A DNA stretch of 64,000 bases, taken from Phaeoceros laevis (Eukaryota > Anthocerotophyta > Anthocerotopsida > Notothyladales). Both the position numbers and the translations under genes were made by a program. The stretch is from assembly GCA_049999765.1 (NCBI GenBank), contig JBNGIQ010002765.1, positions 1 through 64,000 on the forward strand, given 5' to 3'. Below are positions 33,801 to 45,509 of this stretch, one piece after another (within the stretch, counting starts at the first letter, position 1; every line of letters starts with the position of its first letter). The notes below the pieces were generated by a model that worked only from the letters and a program-made list of their open reading frames with translations, had not been told where the DNA came from and did no database searches.

Positions 33801-36800
33801 ATGGACAGCCCCGAGGTTAGCCACAAGGAGCATGACCTGGCTAAGCGCCGGAAGATTGAGGGCTCCGATTACTACAAAGGACGGGAAAGAAAAGAGGAGT
33901 GGGAGGAGACGGAGCGCAGGCATAGGTCGGGGAAATCGAGGAAAATTAAGGCTGAGAAGGATTCTAGCTCCGCAGGAAAACGGGCAAGTCGAGGCGAGGA
34001 TGCGGGGGACGCAGATTTTGAAAATGTTGAAGAGGAAAGAGGAAGTGCAAAGAGGCGGGGTGATCGGCCTGATGGATCCTGGGAAGAGTTGGATGACAAC
34101 AGTCGGGCGAGCCACAAGAGGAGGAATGGTATCGAAAAAAGAACCAAAGAAAGAAGATCATCAAGATTTGAGAGGGTATCGAAGGGAGACAGTAGAGAGG
34201 GTGGGGCACGCGAAGAGCACGCCGAACCTAAGGTTGACAAGGGCTCAAGGTCTTCAAAGGATGTAAGAGACGAGTATGAGAGGAAGGGTGAGAAATCCTT
34301 GCGAGTTGTGCAGGAGGACTCGGAGGAGTATGTTGAAAAGGGCAGTAGACTGGCAGATGAACCTGCATTATCTGTAGATGAGTACGGTAAGAAGGGAGGA
34401 AGAGGAACGAAAGAACGCAGATTTGATGATCATAGGGACAGGCTACGAGGCGTCAGGGAGAGAGCAGATATTGGGTGGGACGAGTTGGAAGGTGCGAAAG
34501 CTGGCCGAGGCAAAAGGGTAGAAGAAGAAAAAGTTGATAAGCATCGAGTTGGTCGGGAAAGACTGGGTGCTGGCCATCATGATCCTGAAAGAAGTCGAGG
34601 AGATGAAGATAGAGATAGAGATAGAGATAGATTAAGGGGCAGAGATGCTTTGGAAACAGGTTGGGAGGAAGCCGAGGATGCAAGACATGTGGGAAAAGGC
34701 CGGAGTGGAAATGGTGGTTGGGATGACTTGGAAGAAAGTGGGAGGTCCGGCAGAAGCAAGAGGATAGAAGAGGAGAAGGTAGATAAACATCGAGGTGGCA
34801 GGGAGAGAGTTGCGCCTAGCCATCATGATGCCGATGAGGGAGGAAGATCATCTGGAAGAGGAAGAGGAGATGAAGAGAGGTTGAGAGGAAGAGATGGTGT
34901 GGAACCTGGGCGGGAGGAATCTGAAGATGCCCGACAGTATGGAAAAGGCCGTAGTGGAAAGGCCGTGGAAGATGGCTGGGAGGATGTAGGTGGAGGAGGT
35001 AGGTCTGGCAGAAGCAAGAGGCTAGAAGAAGGAAGGGCATTCGGAAGAGGAGGACAAGGAGATGATGACAGAGATAAGCTGCGGGTGAGAGAAGCGATTG
35101 ATACAGGGTGGGAGGAGCTTGAGGATGCTAGATACCCAGGAAGGAGCCGGGGTGGAAAGGTGTTAGATGAGGGTTGGGAAGGAGTGGATGGAGGTGGGAG
35201 GTCTGTCAGAAACAAGAGGGCGGAGGAAGAGAAAGTTGATAAGCATCGAGTGGGCAGGGGAAGATCAAGTGCTGATTATTCGGAGGATGGGGGAAGGTTA
35301 GTTGGAAGAGGAATGGGAGACGAGGAGAGAGATAAATCGGGAGATTTCAGGGAAAGGTACCCGATAGATGAGGAAGGGTTCTATGGGAATGACCAGATAT
35401 ATGGAAGAAGTCCTGGGCGAGGTGATTTTAGCGGGAGGTCTGCCAGAAGCAAGAGGGTCGACGAAGAGAAGGTAGATAAGCATCGGGTGGGCAGGGGGAG
35501 ATTAAGTGCTGACTATCCTGAGGATGGGGGATGGTCAGTGGGAAGAGGAATTGGAGATGATGAGAGGGACAAAATGGGGGATCTCAGGGAAAGGTACCTG
35601 ATAGATGACGAGGGGCTTTATGGGCATGAACAGAACTACGGAAGAAGTCCTGGGAGAGGTGATGGAGCAGCAGGCTACAATCATGTTGGTAGAGGGAGGG
35701 GTCCGAAAAGTTCTCCGAATAACCGAGGAAGGGGTGTGATGATGGGGCATGATGCACGCTCTCAATTTATGAATAATCAGGGATCTGGTCAACTGGTCCG
35801 CTCAATGCAGCAGCAAGGAAAGGGTGGAAGAGGTGGTCGAATGATGGGAGCTCAAGGAGGAAGAGTTAGTGGTGGACGAGATCAAAGGGCGCTAATTTCA
35901 CCGATCATGGGTCCAGGACCTGGCCCAGGACTTGGACATGGGCCTGGGCATGGACCCGCAATGGGTCATTTTGGCCATCTCGTACCGCCAGGAATGCCAG
36001 GGATGGGCCCTGGAATGGGACCTGGCATGGGCCCTGGAGGTTTTCCACTACCTCCGTTTGGTGGACCAATGGGATGGGGTCGTGGTGGGGACATGGGCAT
36101 GATGGGTGGCCCTCCTCCTGGTCCAGGTCCTGGAGGACCAGGTTTAAGGTTTGGTCCAGGAATGGGGCCTGGACCTGGTCACAATATGTTTTTCAATCAC
36201 TCAGGGCCTGGCAGAGGTGGAGGCATTGGTGCAATGCCTGGAGTGATGTTTGGGCCATATGGAGGACGAGGGATGCCGACAGACAGAGGAATCATCGTTG
36301 GAAGGGGTGGAGGAAGAGGAAATTCTCCAGCTGGGAGGGGGCCATCTAGAGGTGAACAAAACGATTATTCACAGCACTTCGTAGACACTGGACAGCGGCC
36401 ACAAAACTTTATCAGGGATGTCGAGCTTGCAGACAGGTTTGAGGAATACCCCAAGCTGAAAGAGTTAATAGCAAGAAAGGATAAGCTAATTGCGGACAAT
36501 GCCAGCCCGCCGATGTACTTGCAATGTGATTTGCGAACAACTGAGCTACGACCGGAAGCTTTTGGTACCAAATTTGATGTCATTCTGGTGGATCCACCTT
36601 GGGAAGAATATGTGCGTAGAGCTCCTGGTGTTGGGGACTCCATGGAGTGGTGGTCTTACGAAGAGATACAAAATCTCAGGATTGAGGTGAGTTCCTGCCT
36701 TGTTTTCGTAATCAGCTTTGAAGCCTTACGTGTATATTACGGAAGATATGATGACCCTGTATTTGGTTTTGGCTCAGTAAGTGTCTCTCGTAAACATAAG

Positions 36801-38494
36801 TGTGCCTTCGTCAAGGTACTGGTTTGGCATCTTATTATTTTCTCCCTTTCTGAATGTGATAATAGGCCATTGCAGACACCCCTGCATTCATCTTCCTGTG
36901 GGTGGGAGACGCTGAAGGACTTGATCAAGGACGACTTTGTCTGAAAAAAGTAAGAGAGGAAGTTCATATTCCATTGTCGTCACTCTGAACCTCTTTTGAA
37001 GCATCGTTATCTATTCTTGTCCTCAGCTGAGTCTTTAGTGCTTGGCAGATGGATCATTGACTATTTTTTTCGTGCTCAGTGGGGCTTTCGAAGATGTGAA
37101 GATATCTGTTGGGTGAAAACAAATAGAGATAATCCTACTCCAGCATTGCGACATGATGCGAATACCCTGTTTCAACATTCTAAGGTAGTAATTATGATGT
37201 TTGTCCTGGGCTTCACGATTCCATGAGGTGGAAGTCTTTCCAGAAATGGCTAGTTGCTCAATTGCCACATTCCCTATCAGGAATTGTTGGGAACCTGAAG
37301 ACATTACTCATTCTCTTGCTGGTCGTATGTGCATATTCTTCTCCTTGTTTCCAAAGGAGCATTGCTTGATGGGCATAAAGGGTACTGTTCGGCGTAGCAC
37401 TGATGGACACATCATCCATGCCAACGTTGACACAGATATTATTATTTCTGAAGAACCAGCTTACGGTATGTTCAGTCATAAAATGTTCCAAAGATTCCGA
37501 TATTTGAATATCTTTTTATCCTGAAAGACTTTGGAGCATTGTTAGGTGAAGTACAGTTTTTTGTTTTATAGATCTGGAAGGTTTTAATTTGAGGTCCCTT
37601 GACTGCAGGATCAACTGCAAAGCCGGAGGAATTGTATCATATCATTGAGCATTTTGCTCAAGGCATGCGGCGAATTGAACTTTTTGGAGAAGATCACAAT
37701 ATCCGAGCAGGATGGGTAACCGTGGGCAAGAATCTTACTTCCTCCAACTTCAACAAAGAGGTATGGAGCCACTGTACCTGTGCTGTGCTGTAGGTCATAG
37801 TTTAGAAACAATTGACATTGTTAGCAGTTCGTGTAAATGTCAAGCACTAACCATCGATGGTGCACTTTCGTGCTAAAGAATGTACAGGTTCAGATCAATT
37901 GACATTAGATGAGCTGTGTTGCAGACTTACGTCAAGTATTATGCTGATGGGGAAGGAAAAGTTTGGCAAGGTGGCAGAGGCAATCCTCCAGTTGATGCGT
38001 CTCACCTGGTAGGCACAACCCCAGAGATAGAATCTCTTCGTCCGAAATCACCTCCTCCTAGAGCCCCACAGCAGCCTTCTCCAGCAACAAACTCTGTATC
38101 CCAACCCTCTGGAGCGAACTCCAACAGTAAGAAAACTACCCAGGGAGGAGGTACTCAGAATGGAGTTGTACGGGGCAGTCTGGGACCTGGTGCTGGACAT
38201 GGCACCCCTGCTATTCCTGTCACCAATTCAAGTGCTCTGCAGTTAGGGCAGGCCCCAGTGCTAGGCAGGGGTGGTGGGCACGGTCAAATTCCGAAACCAC
38301 GACAAGCTCTCCCTGGAGGGACACCAAAACCTCTAGGGGCAGGTCCAGGTATCATGGATTCAGATGTTGTGCTGGAGGATGAACCGACATCGTCGAGGAG
38401 AGATGGACAGGATCTCTCTGCAGATGATGATGCTGGAGGCCACTCAGTGGAGCCGTCCAAGGGCTCCAATGTAGAAACCCCTCCATCCACGTAG
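33801..38494 (+). CDS. MTB: METTL14-type m6A methyltransferase subunit (plant MTB), 6 exons
   Basis: Exons: 33801-36686, 36866-36949, 37080-37184, 37357-37465, 37609-37760, 37925-38494. They join in phase to 1301 residues (Arabidopsis MTB is about 960). Residues 1-700 are charged and Arg/Gly/Glu/Lys-rich with repeated units such as [16 protein letters not shown]. Residues 710-850 are Gly/Pro/Met-rich. The MT-A70 domain starts with [20 protein letters not shown] (about residue 855) and contains [18 protein letters not shown], with D931-P-P-W934. Exons 2-6 carry [45 protein letters not shown] and [12 protein letters not shown], then a disordered tail. Human METTL14 has EPPL at this site and is a non-catalytic partner of METTL3. 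Plant MTB keeps DPPW, but its role is still taken as RNA-binding partner of MTA. Nuclear mRNA m6A writer. Confidence 0.95.
34485..35480 (+). repeat. in-frame degenerate coding repeats in MTB (about 80-100 codons per unit)
   Basis: At least five units recur in the first exon. Each carries GRSxRxKR-(ILVA)EEEKVDKHR, a [10 protein letters not shown](KR)LR segment and often GWE(ED)-(LV)-(ED)(DG). The last two full units (about 35200-35390 and 35440-35640) are the most alike and also share [11 protein letters not shown] / [11 protein letters not shown]. The block enlarges the protein relative to other plants. Confidence 0.8.
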
Positions 38495-39782
38495 AATTGT
38501 GGTGAGTCTTCTTTGAAGAACTTTGTTGGTGAAAGAGTTGCCTGGCTGTGGCGTGGCCTCGTTCTTAGACTAGTAAGGGTTATGGTCCACGATCCACCTG
38601 TTATGGTGTATTTTACAGGTGCTCACCTTCGCTGGGGAATGTTCTGGCATTGTGGTATGCAAAGGTGATCTCTTCCATGGAAGGAAATTATGTGAAGTCA
38701 CTTTCTCATGTTAACAACCGAGTTTTGTATTCACATATCTGGGCTTAGTGTCAGCTGTCAGCCCAGCAAGCATGCCTTTTTGTTCCATTAGGTTCTCATT
38801 CTTTTCATTTTTTGGTCGGTTGCTTGATGATGAGATAGTGGCTTCAGCAGGGGCCTCTGAGCTGTACAATATGTACATACAATGACATTGTACTTTTGAA
38901 GGATTTAGAGCTGTGAATACCGGTGATTAATCATTCTTTCATCATTCTGACGCTAAAACAGTCTATTTAACCACTTGACGAATTCCTATGTGGTTGTGTT
39001 ACTGGGTTACTACTATTTGTAAACTGCCTTGGCTCTGGGAGCCCACTGAGCATTCCGTCAAAACTAAGGTGCTGCTAGGTGCCCTTTCCTGCTCATGGAG
39101 AATGGGGAGGACTACTAATTGAGTCAAAGGAAACGTTCTCGTCCCTTCATTGTGCGCACGAGAAAACTATTTATCCATACAATTAGCCCAGCCCGGTGTC
39201 CTAAGCTCCGTTGGGTATTCGAAGCCCCGCAAAAGGACTGTGTGTGGGAGTTTTTGAACCCATGTGGGTTCACTTCACACCATCCAACTACTTCACAGCA
39301 GCCAGTAGTCAAAAGGAAGACGTAGGCTCAAGACAAGAAGGCCGCAAACGTGCGGCAAGGATAGATAGATAGTTTTGTACATGCGAGCTCACGAACAAAG
39401 TGGCTGCTTCCGTTGCAGCCATTCCATTTTCAGGCAAAACCACATTCTATTCAGAAGAACAAGGAAGCTTCACTACTGTGGCCCAGGCTGAGAAGAACAA
39501 GAACTTTATTACGTGCTTATGGGTCCGAAATGGTCAACTGCCAAAGCCAAGTCGATTCAGATCAGAAAGAACTGGCTGAGAAGCGAGCAGCTTAGGCTGC
39601 GATGCTCGTTGAAAAATAGAAGGCCACCAACTCGTCGCAAACTGAGTCGAGATGATGTCCGGACTGAAGTCAGGGCTAACTGGAACTACTTAAGTGGGTA
39701 CTATTTCAGGCACAGGCAACTCCGAGAATGTCAAAGTTTAGGACGGTGTGAGAGAGGGTTGACCGCAATTGCCATACATGTA
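38495..39782. other. intergenic, no gene recognised
   Basis: 3' UTR and flank of MTB, then spacer. Small open frames at 39119-39325 and 39413-39809 carry no recognisable motif. The MTB polyadenylation region should lie around 38500-38950. Confidence 0.4.
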
Positions 39783-39993
39783 CTACAATTTTCGCAGGTC
39801 CGGGATTAGCCAACACCTTTCCGAGTTAGTTGGAGTTTGACCGTTTGTACCAAAGTGGGGAAAGAAGGCATGCCTCCTATGCCTCTTTTTGACCTTGGGT
39901 AAGAAAACTTCACCAATTTATCTCGCACTTTAGAAATAATGCAATTTTCACATGCTTACCCTTAGCCCGCGCCTGCCAACAACTATCAACTAG
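39783..39993. repeat. left arm of ~200-bp direct repeat flanking the HSPA12-like block
   Basis: Begins near ttttcgcaggtccgggatta and ends near aacaactatcaacta. It aligns with 42686-42895 with only scattered substitutions (roughly 85-90% identical by eye). Both arms are in the same orientation, about 2.9 kb apart. Confidence 0.8.
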
Positions 39994-39995
39994 TC

Positions 39996-40246
39996 AAAGG
40001 TGCCACAAATGACTTCCAGCCATGAGAGAACGTAGTAGGTTGGACCGTATTCACCGATGTCAATTACATAGAAATATTTTATTTCGGATTGATATACAAA
40101 AGAATCCTTATGCATGGGCCGCACATGGATTTTGGGTTTAGCTACCGATGCACCTTTTCTTCTTATAGTTTGGTAGGCTCCAAAGATAAGGGCTCCTTAG
40201 CACTTGACCCTTCCTAAATTTGATGAGTTAACAATGATCATGTTTA
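39996..40246. repeat. partial duplicate of the HSPA12-like 3' region
   Basis: Parallel copy of the sequence at about 40883-41221, including the stretch gggccgcacatggattttgg and the following ~110 bp. Small insertions and deletions separate the copies. It encodes only a broken piece of the C-terminal HSPA12-like sequence. Confidence 0.75.
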
Positions 40247-40957
40247 CATGTATATGAAAGCTCAACAAATGATCTAGAAGAACGATTGTACCTTTCACGC
40301 TAAGAAAAAAAAATGATCAGGTTGGAAAAGCATTGTCACGATAGTTAGCGTGGTAACTAGTGATGACTAGCATGGTAATAGGGTAAAAGATGGTTCAAGA
40401 GATAGGAGTAGATTACACGTCCTTTCGCATTAGTTGGGGTCACCATGCAGTTTTAATGCTGTTTATTGCGTCATAGCGCAGTAAGGTTCAAAGGTCACGC
40501 TCTAAGAAGGTTCTCTTTGAACTTATAGTGCAAAGGAGAAAGTAATAAAGTTGTTGGGAAGATAAGAATGACTAATTATTTCTAAACCTCCAGACTAACT
40601 AGTCCATAGATTGTAAGCTAAAATAAAATAAAAAAGCAAGTCATACTTTCAAAAAAAAGACTAACTTATCTTATTGCTAATAATATGACTTACATTAGGG
40701 GCTAATTGGAGAGGCACACACCTATAATAGTGTGAAATCGCGTACCACCCGACTCCGCATGGGGATCAAGCACGTTGTCACATATAAGTCCATTAGTCAC
40801 ATCTAAAACTATTTGAAATACATTTTTTATGTAAGGTCTTGATTGATGACCATGTTAACTAATAGATGTCATGTGTAGTTTAAGTCAAAGGTGCTATAAA
40901 TGACTTCCAATCATGAGTATTTGAAAGGAGGAACATAGTAGGTTGGACCATATTCAT
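40247..40957. other. AT-rich spacer inside the HSPA12-like block
   Basis: Low-GC sequence with oligo-A tracts and no open frame of note. 40883-40957 is the start of the duplicated segment described beside it. Confidence 0.4.
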
Positions 40958-42307
40958 CTATTTGGAGTAATCCAATTTCCATGAGCCTTTGGCTGCAAAA
41001 CTTGCTTGCACTTCTACAACTTCTCCTTGTCTCTCAAGTACATAGAGATCTTTTGTTTTATATTGATATACCAAAGAATCCTTATGTATAGGGCCGCACA
41101 TGGATTTTGGGTTTAGGGCTAATGCACCTTTTCTTCTTATAGTTTGGTAGGCTCCATAGATAAGAGCTCCTTGGCAGTTGACCCTTCCTAAATTTGACGA
41201 GTTAATAATGATCATGTTGGAAAAGCATGCACGGATTTTCTTCATTAAATAAGGACATGCGGAGTATTGTCCAATCACAATGAGCCCTTTTATTTAAAAA
41301 AATATGTGAACTTGAGTCCTGATGAGGTTCACCAATTGCCACAACACAGGATCTAAGATGGCCTCCATATCTGCTGATGTAATGTTGAGCTCCAACTCCT
41401 TTGAGTTATGACTTCCATCATCATAAGTTGAATTGTTGGAGCTTTTAAAAGTCAATTTGAGAAGGCTGCTCCAACTCGAGGTTCCATCATAACTGTACTT
41501 GATTTCTTCTCAATGTTGCAAAACAGACCTGTTACAAACGACATCCTCTACAACAACCAATTTTCTCTGCGATGCAATAACACAACCTAGTGTTTATAGA
41601 GGTCTCTTTCAGTTGCCATGTTCTTTTAAGCATATGCGGTGGATAGTGACTGTCACTGAAGTAATATTGCATCAGAATTTTCACCATGTTTGCACCAACA
41701 TCCACCACCATTATCTTGCTCCACTTAGAGAACAAAGTAAGTGTGACTAGAGGGTTGAAGTATATGAAAGCAGCATGAAGCTCTTGGACTAGTACCACTT
41801 GATGTCGGCTTGCTGAATCCACCAAGCGCTTGGGGCAAAAGTAGCCGGCCACCATGCCTGCTCTTTGTGCGTAAATTTTCATGTGCCGCCTAGCAAAGCA
41901 ATTCCAATTGGAGGGGACAGTGAGACACCATTGTACATCATTTGCCAAATTACCTCCATATTTAACCTGGAGCTCATTTAAAATAAATTTCGTAAGTTTT
42001 TTTAAGAAAAATATCATTCTTTGCTATGGTTTTTTAGAGAAACAGATCTAGTCGCACGGTTCGACAACATGGATGTGAGATAATGCCATAAACTCTTCTT
42101 CACAAAGCTAGATGATACCTGTTCCCACCAATCAAGCTTGCCCAGACCTTCAACTTCCAACTCGTAACTATAAATGGTGTGAATTTGCTCAAGATGATTT
42201 ACATGTGCAAATGCAGCCTCGGAGACATCCTTACTTAAATCAATTCCCACAATCACGTGCGCCATGTGATGTAGTGAACAGTCAACACTAATATTTGCAA
42301 TAGCCAC
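40958..42307 (-). pseudogene. HSPA12-like (Hsp70-superfamily) pseudogene
   Basis: Three minus-strand pieces in correct order. 42307-42014 contains HVIVGIDLSKDVSEAAF, matching the HSPA12 phosphate-1 region (family VVVAIDFGTTSSG). 42017-41532, in another frame, contains NDVQWCLTVPSNWNCFARRH (family DVRWVITVPAIW...) and KIMVVDVGANMVKI (family KYVVVDSGGGTVDL). 41278-40958 contains GQYSACPYLMKKIRACFSN and VNCQGALIYGA (family VGGFAEAPLLQ... LKGAVLFGL). A frame change, an internal gap around 41279-41531 and loss of the ATP-site glycines indicate decay. HSPA12 proteins are atypical cytosolic Hsp70 relatives best known from animals and fungi. An alternative is a still-spliced divergent gene, but no good splice sites link the pieces. 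Confidence 0.68.
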
Positions 42308-43153
42308 CTTTTCAAAGGCTGTCTATCTCGAAGCCCTCTTGTAATCCACACATGTATAGCCAATTTAGTACTTACCATGATATGCAATAGAGTTTCATAT
42401 TTTTAAATGCTTTGAAATCTATTTTTGTTACAAACAAAAATAGACTTGGGCTATAGTGCTATACTCCTGATATAGTATACAAGACTCATTTAAGCAATTG
42501 CTTCTTGGACTTTCTATCAAACTTAGGATACCCTAGTAGGTAGTATACTAAATATACTTAACCATTTTGGAGAGAGATTCCAAATCCGCCCAATCCGCCC
42601 AATCCGCCGGAAGTAGTACTGGCTTGTGCCTCGTAAGTATGTCTGCAAAATATGGGGGATGCGGTGTACAATCACACGTAGACTAGGACAATTTTCGTAG
42701 GTCCGGGATTAGCCAACACCTTTCGGAGTTAGTTGCAGTTTGACCGTTGGTGCCAAACTGCGGAAAGAAGGCATGCCTCCTACGTCTCTTTTTGACCTTG
42801 GGTAAGAAACCTTCACCAATGTCTCTCGCACTTATAAATCATGCAAGTTCCACATGCTTTCCGTTAGCCCGCACGTACGGACAAGTATCAACTATCACAT
42901 GTTTACAACGTCCCAAAAATCTGCGAATTTGTCGAGTTATTTTGGGAACGGAAATCGGCCTAACAGGCAATGCAGGTTGAAGCATTTTGTAGTGGGAATC
43001 GCCCTTAGCAGGCAATGTAGGTTGAAGCATTTTGAAGTGCAAGTGCGAGGTCCTCGGGGCTTGAGCTCAATCCATCAATTATCTGCAGTCAACAAACGAG
43101 GTTTGTGGATCCCGTCCAGATGGTAAAGTGTAGCCTCGACTAACCCATCAGGT
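42308..43153. other. intergenic, contains the right direct-repeat arm; 3' flank of the bHLH gene
   Basis: AT-rich to about 42650. The direct-repeat arm is at 42686-42895. A short internal near-duplication (aggcaatgcaggttgaagcattttg / aggcaatgtaggttgaagcattttg) lies at 42965-43033. No gene. Confidence 0.5.
42686..42895. repeat. right arm of ~200-bp direct repeat flanking the HSPA12-like block
   Basis: Partner of 39783-39993, same orientation. No primer-binding site, polypurine tract or pol-like coding lies between the arms, so an LTR nature is unproven. Confidence 0.8.
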
Positions 43154-44998
43154 TTAGTGTACCTGGACGGTTATGAAGTATATTGTGTTGTTATCCACGG
43201 TGGTGACATTCCCCTGAAGCAGATCAACCTTGCATTCATCAAGGGCGTGCATGATGCGGAAAACCAGACCTGGGCTCTTTGTGCACATGATTTTTATCAC
43301 CGCTTGATCTCTCAGCTTCTGAACTTCTACTTGGGCTAGATCGTCTGCGCTTGCTCCCTTGACGTTCTGAGATGAATCGGGCCCATGCCACCACATGTAA
43401 CTCAATTTGACAGCAGCAATTGTTGCATTCCTAGCAAGAAACCTTGACGAGCATGGGAAAAACTGGAGAATGCGAACCTTCCATCCCTCTTGGACGCCGT
43501 CAGAGATACCGGCAGGTGCTGGCTTGGGCATGCACATGTCGGTGACCTGCAGGTTCGCTGCTGCATCGGCAAAACACCTCTCCACGCTACTGGATAGGTC
43601 GTCCTGACTTGCGGAACGCTGTGCGTAGGGATGCTCATTCTCCAGTAAGCTCGCATTTGCTCGTTTGCCTGCTGCTCCCTTCTTCTTTGAACAAGAATTC
43701 GATGGTGCGGCCTTGGCATTCGCGGAATGCGCCTTCCTGGATGCCGCCTTGCAGCCTTGCAAGTGCTTGAGCGTGTTCTCCAACTCAAGCACGTAGTTGA
43801 TGGTGTCGCCTACGATGGATGCTTTGTCTTTCTATGCAGAAACACAGACGAGACACACACTGTGAGACCTAGGCTTGCCCTTCTCATCAGAAACGCAATT
43901 TTGAGACAACCTTATCTGCACCTTGGTGGCCTTGGGAATCATGGCGCGCAGGGCGGTGAACTTCTCGTTCATTTCCTCCCGCCGCTGCCGCTCGGCCATG
44001 ATGTGATTCTCCCGCTGAAACTGGCTCCGGTGAGGGCTCCGCTCCAGGTGCATTCCCGCTGTGGTGCCGGTGAACATGTCCGTCTGGCACAGCGCCCTGC
44101 TGAAGCTGTCAGGCTGGTTGCACCCGGGCCCTTCTTCGTGCTGGAACGCCAGCAGGTGACTGTGGCCATGCGGGGACAGCAAGCTCTCCTCCCCGACCTG
44201 CTGCAGAAACAGAGGCTGGCCCGGGCCGGGGCTGTCGGGGCTGCTTGTCAAGGACTGCAGCTGCTGACAGTGTGCGTTCCCGCCAGCGGCAGCGGTGCCG
44301 TAGGACATGAAATCCCGGAGCGCCTGCAGCTGCAGCGAAGTGGCGGTGTCAGTCTGATCGAGCCCGCCACTGTGACACGGCTTGTATGGAGCGCTGTAGC
44401 AGGTGCCCTCGTATTTGTAGGGGAAGACGATCTCGGCGCTGCTGCCGGTGCCGCCGGCCTTATAGCTGTTTGCTCCGGGGAAGAGGAGGTGGCTGGGGGA
44501 CGGGTCCAGCTCCTGCATAGGAGCTGCACCGGCGGCAGGGGACGTGAAGAGGTAGCCTATTGATTCCTGAGGCAGGGCAAGCTGCTGGCCATGGCCCGGG
44601 GGCCAGTACGCAGCCGCAGCTTGGTTGATGTTCATCATGTTCACGTCCATGTGGTCTGCTGAGAGCTCCAGCTTCAGCGCGGTGGCCATGGTGGATGCAT
44701 CCACGGCCGACGAGTCGATGAGGCCCATCATGTTGAGCTCCCGGACCCTGTAGAAGCTTGCGGAGGTTGTGCAGCCATTTTGGTCGGAGGAGGGTGCCTG
44801 CATCGATCTGCACCTATAGGGAGGGCGAGGCACTTGGAGGAAGCCGAATTCGGGTCCTACGCAGGCAGCTGCAGGCCTGAGGAGTGAAAGTAGATACGTG
44901 TCTTCAGGGGGAACGGGACGGCGGTTGCAACGGCCAAGCAGCCGTCTAGGTAGTGCGCATTGATTGCCAGGATGAATTTCAGTCTTGTTTGTTAGCAT
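43154..44998 (-). CDS. bHLH transcription factor with C-terminal ACT-like domain, 2 exons
   Basis: Exon 1 is 44998-43922 and exon 2 is 43831-43154; the single 90-bp intron falls inside the bHLH domain at a conserved point (IPKATK|KDKAS). Together they give 584 residues. The basic region is RENHIMAERQRREEMNEKF, with the H-E-R signature for E-box binding. The helices follow (TALRAMIPKATK, ASIVGDTINYVLELENTLKHL), then a Lys/Ser-rich linker and an ACT-like C-terminus ending IYFITVQVH. The long N-terminus is Gln/Ser/Gly-rich, typical of an activation region. By sequence it seems nearest the bHLH10/89/91 (subfamily II) type, whose members act in tapetum and spore development, but that placement needs a tree. 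Met66 (44803) is an alternative start; the first 65 residues look less protein-like. Confidence 0.88.
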
Positions 44999-45509
44999 TC
45001 ATTCACACAAGCCGAAACTGGGACCCGGCTCAAACAACATATGTGCGTGTCTTACATACTTGACCTATAAAGGACACTCAATGACGCGCTGGGATTGCAA
45101 GCATAGCTGTCTGTACAACTGCTGTAGGAGCAATCCAAAGGTAGGTGTATTATATAATTTGTATTGACCTCCAAGTGTGAATGTCATACACGATACGTCA
45201 GGTGTTCATTGCGATAGGTCCAATTGGCCACACGAACATGCTGACATGGTGAGATTGCCGAGTTCTTTCGGCCATGATTACCCTAAGGCCACCGGTAGGC
45301 ACAAATGCGGCAGCGGAAGGGTTGGAGCTCATTAGTCAAGAATCATTCGGCCAGAATGGTACTGACGCTGCGCTTTCCTTGTCAGGAATCTTTCGGGACT
45401 AGCCCTCGACAAACACTCTTGTTTTTGAGTATCTTTTAAAGCATTTGCGGAGTCGACAACTTGATATGAATAGAGCTTCTAGGTTTCTTTCACATTATAT
45501 GAATTTGCT
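44999..45509. other. intergenic; promoter of the bHLH gene and 3' flank of NUP85
   Basis: About 510 bp. No further gene seen. Confidence 0.4.
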